Below are positions 60,413 through 64,000 of a stretch of DNA of 64,000 nucleotides, piece by piece. Below the pieces are notes generated by a model, which saw only the letters and a program-made list of their open reading frames with translations, was not told where the DNA came from and searched no databases. Positions within the stretch are counted from its first letter, which is position 1. The number at the start of each line of letters is the position of its first letter. The position numbers and the translations under genes were made by a program. Source of the stretch: Microvirga terrestris (GTDB lineage: Bacteria; Pseudomonadota; Alphaproteobacteria; Rhizobiales; Beijerinckiaceae); contig NZ_JADQDN010000002.1 in assembly GCF_015694425.1 (NCBI RefSeq), forward strand, positions 496,001 through 560,000, read 5' to 3'.

Positions 60413-60501
60413 GTCATCACCGGCCTTGTGCCGGTGATCTCGATCATATGAAGCGCAGCGCTTTTCCGCATTGAGATGGCCGGGACAGGCCCGGCCATGA
60501 C
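60413..60501. repeat. palindromic intergenic repeat
   Basis: Outer arms GTCAT (60413-60417) and ATGAC (60497-60501). Inner stems are ATCACCGG/CCGGTGAT (60416-60423, 60431-60438) and TGGCCGGG/CCCGGCCA (60477-60484, 60490-60497). It fills the gap between convergent genes and resembles dispersed alphaproteobacterial repeats, possibly also acting as a two-way terminator. Confidence 0.65.
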
Positions 60502-60508
60502 GAGCGTG

Positions 60509-61207
60509 TTAGACAGGTTTCAGTGCCTCATCGACTGCCGCCACAGCATGGATTGTCGTCGTATCGAACAGCGGCACGGCGCTGTCTTCTTGCCTAACCA
60601 GCAGCATGATCTCCGTGCAGCCGAGGATGATGCATTGAGCGCCGCGTTCGATCAGGCGGGCGATGATTTCGCGATAGGCCTGACGGGACTCCGGCCTGAC
60701 CTGCCCGAGCACGAGCTCCTTGTAGATGATCTCGTGCACGACCCGGCGGTCGTCCTCGTCCGGCACGATGATATCGAGCCCATGACGCTGCTGCAGGCGG
60801 CCTTTGTAGAAATCCTGTTCCATGGTGAAGGCGGTGCCGAGCAGGCCGACCCGTTCGAAGCCCGAAGCCTTGATCTTCTCGGCCGTAGGATCGCTGATGT
60901 GAATCAACGGAATGCCGACAGCCGACGAGACCGCGTCAGCCAGGCGATGCATGGTGTTGGTGCAGATGACGAGGAAGTCGGCGCCGCCGCGCTCCAGTCG
61001 GAGGGCTGCCTCCTTCATCACCTCTGCGAGCTTGTCCCATTCGCCCTCATGCTGGAGGTGCTTGATCGCGTCGAAGTCGAACGACCACATCAGGCATTGA
61101 GCCGAGTGCACGCCGCCGAGCCGCCGGTTCGTCTCCTGATTGACAATGCGGTAGTATTCGGCCGAGCTTTCCCAGCTCATTCCGCCGATGAGCCCGATGG
61201 TCTTCAT
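60509..61207 (-). CDS. aspartate/glutamate racemase family protein
   Basis: 232 residues. IGLIGGMSWESSAEYYRIVN is typical of YgeA-like aspartate racemases. The two catalytic cysteines lie in LVICTNTMH (about 84) and IILGCTEIML (about 197). PLP-independent racemisation of Asp, Glu or a related amino acid is expected. It lies nine bases downstream of the HCCA isomerase gene. Confidence 0.9.
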   Translation of the reverse strand: MKTIGLIGGMSWESSAEYYRIVNQETNRRLGGVHSAQCLMWSFDFDAIKHLQHEGEWDKLAEVMKEAALRLERGGADFLVICTNTMHRLADAVSSAVGIPLIHISDPTAEKIKASGFERVGLLGTAFTMEQDFYKGRLQQRHGLDIIVPDEDDRRVVHEIIYKELVLGQVRPESRQAYREIIARLIERGAQCIILGCTEIMLLVRQEDSAVPLFDTTTIHAVAAVDEALKPV

Positions 61208-61216
61208 GATGAGCCT

Positions 61217-61840
61217 TTATGGATTCGGCGTGTAGGGAGCGCGGCCGCTTGCCAGCGCGTCGGCAAGCAGGTCGAGCCTGTCCTGCCCCCAGAACACCTC
61301 GCCGTCGAGCACATAGGCCGGGGAACCGAAGACATCGCCCGCTACCGCATTCTCGAGGTTGAGGGCATAGATGGCCTCGGTGGTGCTGCCGGTCGCCACA
61401 TCCATGAGTGCGGATGAATCGAGACCAGCCAGCTCCGCCAGCTCCGCGAGCACAAGCGGATCGGCAAGGTTGCGCTCCTCCTCCCATACGGCCGCGTAGG
61501 CCCGGCGCAGGAAGGCATCCGGGCTCTTACCGGAAGCGTTGATGGCGATCACGAACCGATCGGCGAGATTCACGTCGAAGGGCCAGTGCTTCGGGGTGAT
61601 GTTGAAGGCAAGGCCCCGCTTGTCGCGCCAGCGCTGGAGTTCAAGGATCCGGTAGCGCTGCCGGGCCGGGTGGCGCTGGGCGAGCGGCAGGCCGCCGGTC
61701 TCCGCAAAGACCCGGCCCAGGAACACCGGCTTGTAATTGACCTCGGCCCCGTGTCTCTGGACGATATCCATGAAGGGTGCGTGGCCGATATAGGCCCAAG
61801 GGCTCACGAGGGAGAAGTAGTAGTCGATGATGCGAGGCAT
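61217..61840 (-). CDS. 2-hydroxychromene-2-carboxylate isomerase family protein
   Basis: 207 residues, DsbA-like thioredoxin fold without the CxxC: YYFSLVSPWAYIGH has Ser where DsbA has Cys, the mark of kappa-class/HCCA isomerases, which use glutathione. NITPKHWPFD and the late GDVFGSPAYVLDGEVFWGQD are further family motifs. In naphthalene degraders it isomerises 2-hydroxychromene-2-carboxylate; here no such pathway is nearby. Confidence 0.88.
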   Translation of the reverse strand: MPRIIDYYFSLVSPWAYIGHAPFMDIVQRHGAEVNYKPVFLGRVFAETGGLPLAQRHPARQRYRILELQRWRDKRGLAFNITPKHWPFDVNLADRFVIAINASGKSPDAFLRRAYAAVWEEERNLADPLVLAELAELAGLDSSALMDVATGSTTEAIYALNLENAVAGDVFGSPAYVLDGEVFWGQDRLDLLADALASGRAPYTPNP

Positions 61841-61894
61841 GGGTCCGATTCGAAGTTGGCGGGCTTTAAGCGGCGATGCCCCCAGCTTGGACCA

Positions 61895-62443
61895 TCAGGC
61901 CGCGCTCTTCAACGTCTCTTCTGCCCTCAGGAAAGCCTCGACCTCCGGGGCGACCTCAGGGACTTCCGCCCGCAGGCCGATCTCGCTCAGCAGGCGATCC
62001 ATAGGGATGAAGCGCCGCTCCCTGCGGTCGTAGAGCCCTGCCCTCACGAGAGCGATGGCATTGAGGATCAAGCTGCCGTCCTTGGACTGGGAAACTAGCC
62101 GATGCTCCATCACCACATGACTGTCGGACCAGGTGAGGATGCGCGTCTCCAAGGTGAAGGCGCGAAACGGTTTGAGCTCCCGACGGAACCGGATCTGTCC
62201 CGCGCCTACCACAGGCACCCAGCCATGCCTGAGGATGGGCCGCCAGAGCCCGGAGCGGATCATCATGTCGGTGCGCCCGAGATCCATGAGCGTCCAGTAG
62301 CGCCCATTGTTCAAGTGCAGCGACGTATCGAGATCGTGCGGCCACACGCGGAACGTCAGACGCGAGACGTCCCGCACCGGATCGAGCTTCGGCCGCACAA
62401 ACGAGGCGATGATCAGGTGCAGCAGGCGCAGCCAGAGATTCAT
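61895..62443 (-). CDS. acyl-CoA thioesterase-like (hot-dog fold) protein
   Basis: 182 residues. WPHDLDTSLHLNNGRYWTLM is the 4HBT-type catalytic segment, with Asp and Asn in the positions seen in THEM6-like proteins. VVGAGQIRFRRELKPFRAF is the following strand pair. Substrate unknown. The start overlaps the DinB stop (ATGA). Confidence 0.85.
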   Translation of the reverse strand: MNLWLRLLHLIIASFVRPKLDPVRDVSRLTFRVWPHDLDTSLHLNNGRYWTLMDLGRTDMMIRSGLWRPILRHGWVPVVGAGQIRFRRELKPFRAFTLETRILTWSDSHVVMEHRLVSQSKDGSLILNAIALVRAGLYDRRERRFIPMDRLLSEIGLRAEVPEVAPEVEAFLRAEETLKSAA

Positions 62444-62949
62444 GTGAGGCCGATCCCGGTCTGGCGCTGGAACAGCATAAGATCGAGAGAGGGCGCTTCA
62501 CGGCCGAAGCCCGTCAGTAGGCAGTGAACCTGGCCGCGGTGGTGGGTCTGGTGATTGAAGAAATGCAGCAGCGCCGGCGCCAAAGACTGCTCGACATCGA
62601 TGGGATTCGTGATGGTCCGAAAGCGGAAACGCCCCGCGAGATCGGCTTCGGACAGACTGTCGAAATAGGCGACGATCCGCTCGTCTTCCTTCTGGCGCGC
62701 AGCTCGAAGTTGATCGAAGCCCTCGAAGAGAATAGCATCCAGCCGGTTCGGCGCCTCCCCTTCTCCCGTGAACCGCCTCATCCAGATGCGGTCGGCCACG
62801 AGAATGTGGTTGAGCGTACCGTGCACCGACTTGAAGAACGCACCGCGATCGGCGCGGTAATCCGGATCGGACAATTGCGCGGCCGCATCATAAAGGCGCT
62901 CGTTGCACCAGGCGTTGTAGCCCGCCATCATGGCGAAGTGCTGTTTCAT
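62440..62949 (-). CDS. DinB family protein
   Basis: 169 residues from the ATG at 62947-62949 (AAGGGA upstream). Four-helix DinB/YfiT-like bundle: MAGYNAWCNERLYDAAAQL, VHGTLNHILVADRIWMRRF with the first metal His, and LHFFNHQTHHRGQVHCLLTG with the other two. Members are thiol-dependent transferases or of unknown function. Translationally coupled to the thioesterase gene. Confidence 0.9.
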   Translation of the reverse strand: MKQHFAMMAGYNAWCNERLYDAAAQLSDPDYRADRGAFFKSVHGTLNHILVADRIWMRRFTGEGEAPNRLDAILFEGFDQLRAARQKEDERIVAYFDSLSEADLAGRFRFRTITNPIDVEQSLAPALLHFFNHQTHHRGQVHCLLTGFGREAPSLDLMLFQRQTGIGLT

Positions 62950-62995
62950 GGAGTTCCCTTCAGGTCGGCGCGATTCGTAACACCGGCACACTAGC

Positions 62996-63097
62996 GTCAT
63001 CCCGGACGAAGCGCAGCGGAGATCCGAGATCGTTCCAAGAATATGGCACTCTTCTCGTCAGACGATCCCGGGTTCTGCTCCGCAGCCCCGGGATGAC
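62996..63097. repeat. palindromic intergenic repeat
   Basis: Outer arms GTCATCCCGG (62996-63005) and CCGGGATGAC (63088-63097) are exact inverse complements. The interior has further short matches such as CGCAGCGGAG/CTGCTCCGCAG. It is of a type common in Hyphomicrobiales and lies between the two minus-strand genes. Confidence 0.68.
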
Positions 63098-63105
63098 TGC
63101 TGATC

Positions 63106-64000
63106 CTAAGCCGCTTTCTTCGCCGCAGCGCGTCCATAGAACGTCTCGCCGCTTGACGCCATGTCGAGAAGAAGGTTCGGCGGTGCGAAGCGGTCGCCGT
63201 GTTTGGCCTGAAGCTTCCGGCACAATTCCACGAAGGCTTTCGCGCCCATGAAGTCGATGTAGGAAAGCGCACCGCCCGTATAGGGCGCGAAACCGAAGCC
63301 GAGGATCGAGCCCACATCCGCCTCGCGCGGATCGGTGACCACGCCCTCCTCGACGGTGCGCGCAGCCTCCAGAGCCTGCGTGACGAGCAGACGCTGCTTC
63401 AACTCGTCCATGTCGATGAGCTCGGCCGCAGCCGGATTCACCTGCAGGTCCTTCAGGCCCGGCCAGAGACGCTTCGGAGCACCTTCCGGATAATCATAGA
63501 ACCCTTTCCGGTTCTTGCGGCCGAAGCGGCCCTCCTTCTCCACCAGCGTGGTGAGCAGTTGCTCCTGCTCCGGAATGATCACGGCATCGCCCAGCTGCGC
63601 CTTGGTGGCGCGCAAGATCTTGAGGCCGAGATCGACGCCGACCTCGTCGTTGAGCGAAAGCGGACCGACCGGCATGCCGACCTGCTTGCCCGCCTGCTCG
63701 ATCATCGGTGCCGGCACGCCAGCCGTCAGCATGAGATGACCTTCGAGGATATAGGCCAGCACGCAGCGATTGGCGAAGAAGCCGCGGGAATCATTGACGA
63801 CAATCGGTGTCTTCTTAATCAGGCGCACATAGTCGAGCGCGGTGGCGAGCGCCTTGTCGCCCGTCTCCTTGCCCATGATGATCTCGACCAGCATCATCTT
63901 CTCGACCGGCGAGAAGAAGTGGATGCCGATGAATTGTGCGGCGTTCTTCGATTGCTGGGCCAATCCTGAAATCGGCAGGGTCGAGGTGTTGGAAGCGAAG
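63106..64000 (-). CDS. 3-hydroxyacyl-CoA dehydrogenase, FadB/FadJ-type (C-terminal part)
   Basis: About 298 codons are visible; the frame is open at the right edge, so the N-terminus, probably with an enoyl-CoA hydratase domain, lies outside. The first residues are FASNTSTLPISGLA, the end of the NAD-binding domain, followed by FIGIHFFSPVEKMMLVEII with the catalytic His and NDSRGFFANRCVLAYILEGH. The remainder (MPVGPLSLNDEVGVDLGLKI, GFGFAPYTGGALSYIDFMG) is the C-terminal helical domain, duplicated as in FadB/FadJ. It oxidises 3-hydroxyacyl-CoA in beta-oxidation. Confidence 0.93.
   Translation of the reverse strand, partial: FASNTSTLPISGLAQQSKNAAQFIGIHFFSPVEKMMLVEIIMGKETGDKALATALDYVRLIKKTPIVVNDSRGFFANRCVLAYILEGHLMLTAGVPAPMIEQAGKQVGMPVGPLSLNDEVGVDLGLKILRATKAQLGDAVIIPEQEQLLTTLVEKEGRFGRKNRKGFYDYPEGAPKRLWPGLKDLQVNPAAAELIDMDELKQRLLVTQALEAARTVEEGVVTDPREADVGSILGFGFAPYTGGALSYIDFMGAKAFVELCRKLQAKHGDRFAPPNLLLDMASSGETFYGRAAAKKAA

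Overview
The window is a stretch of high-GC chromosome from an alphaproteobacterium of the order Hyphomicrobiales, most likely a Methylobacteriaceae member such as a Microvirga-like organism. The order rests on several signs: 5-aminolevulinate synthase (Shemin-type HemA), phasins, the murA-DUF2948-hisD-UPF0262-phosphatase gene order, PleC/PdhS-like and SSS-type sensor kinases, Bug/TctABC transport, and a tRNA-His without an encoded G-1 and with A73. The genus is my recollection of protein style and is less certain. I see no transposase, integrase, prophage, CRISPR array or rRNA.

Layout. 1-4.5 kb (minus): a truncated ADP-forming acyl-CoA synthetase, a GNAT acetyltransferase and a PAS histidine kinase. 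4.7-10.3 kb: two phasins, a NUDIX hydrolase, an Omp25-like barrel protein, then a zone of small genes that includes a hemerythrin-phasin fusion and a 26-residue membrane peptide. 10.9-12.5 kb: an RTX-tailed PL7 alginate lyase. 12.6-19.3 kb: a RarD permease, tRNA-His, a tctBAC tripartite carboxylate transporter, a TerC protein and an azlCD exporter. 19.3-25.2 kb: housekeeping block (LMW phosphatase, UPF0262, hisD, DUF2948, murA, a 55-residue basic protein, hemA). 25.3-28.2 kb: tRNA-Thr, a small protein, an RTX serralysin-type protease and a 39-residue membrane peptide.

28.2-35.6 kb (minus): FAD oxidoreductase, free-methionine-R-sulfoxide reductase, ABC exporter, a four-gene ADH/membrane protein/DUF488/MOSC run, and a second NUDIX gene. 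35.8-41.1 kb: an inositol-monophosphatase-like gene followed by an AfuABC/FbpABC-type ABC importer. 41.2-44.4 kb: a potassium channel with a zinc ribbon, a HAD phosphatase, a divergent HxlR/FMN-reductase pair and a YjbR protein. 44.4-51.8 kb: an operon for a gamma-glutamylated amino-alcohol (probably ethanolamine) pathway with a divergent RpiR regulator. 51.8-56.8 kb: AbrB-type membrane protein, aminotransferase, MscL, and a VOC/DoxX pair with divergent LysR. 56.9-64 kb: a 1169-residue SSS-PAS-kinase-receiver hybrid, aspartate racemase, HCCA isomerase, thioesterase, DinB and a truncated 3-hydroxyacyl-CoA dehydrogenase.

How the parts fit. The most system-like locus is 44.4-51.8 kb: permease, glutamine-synthetase-like ligase, iron alcohol dehydrogenase, aldehyde dehydrogenase and N-formylglutamate-amidohydrolase-like hydrolase form a logical chain from imported amino alcohol to glutamate plus an amino acid. 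The two RTX proteins suggest secretion by a type I system encoded elsewhere. The phasin and hemerythrin-phasin genes suggest polyhydroxyalkanoate metabolism. All functional statements are read from sequence and family knowledge; no searches were run.
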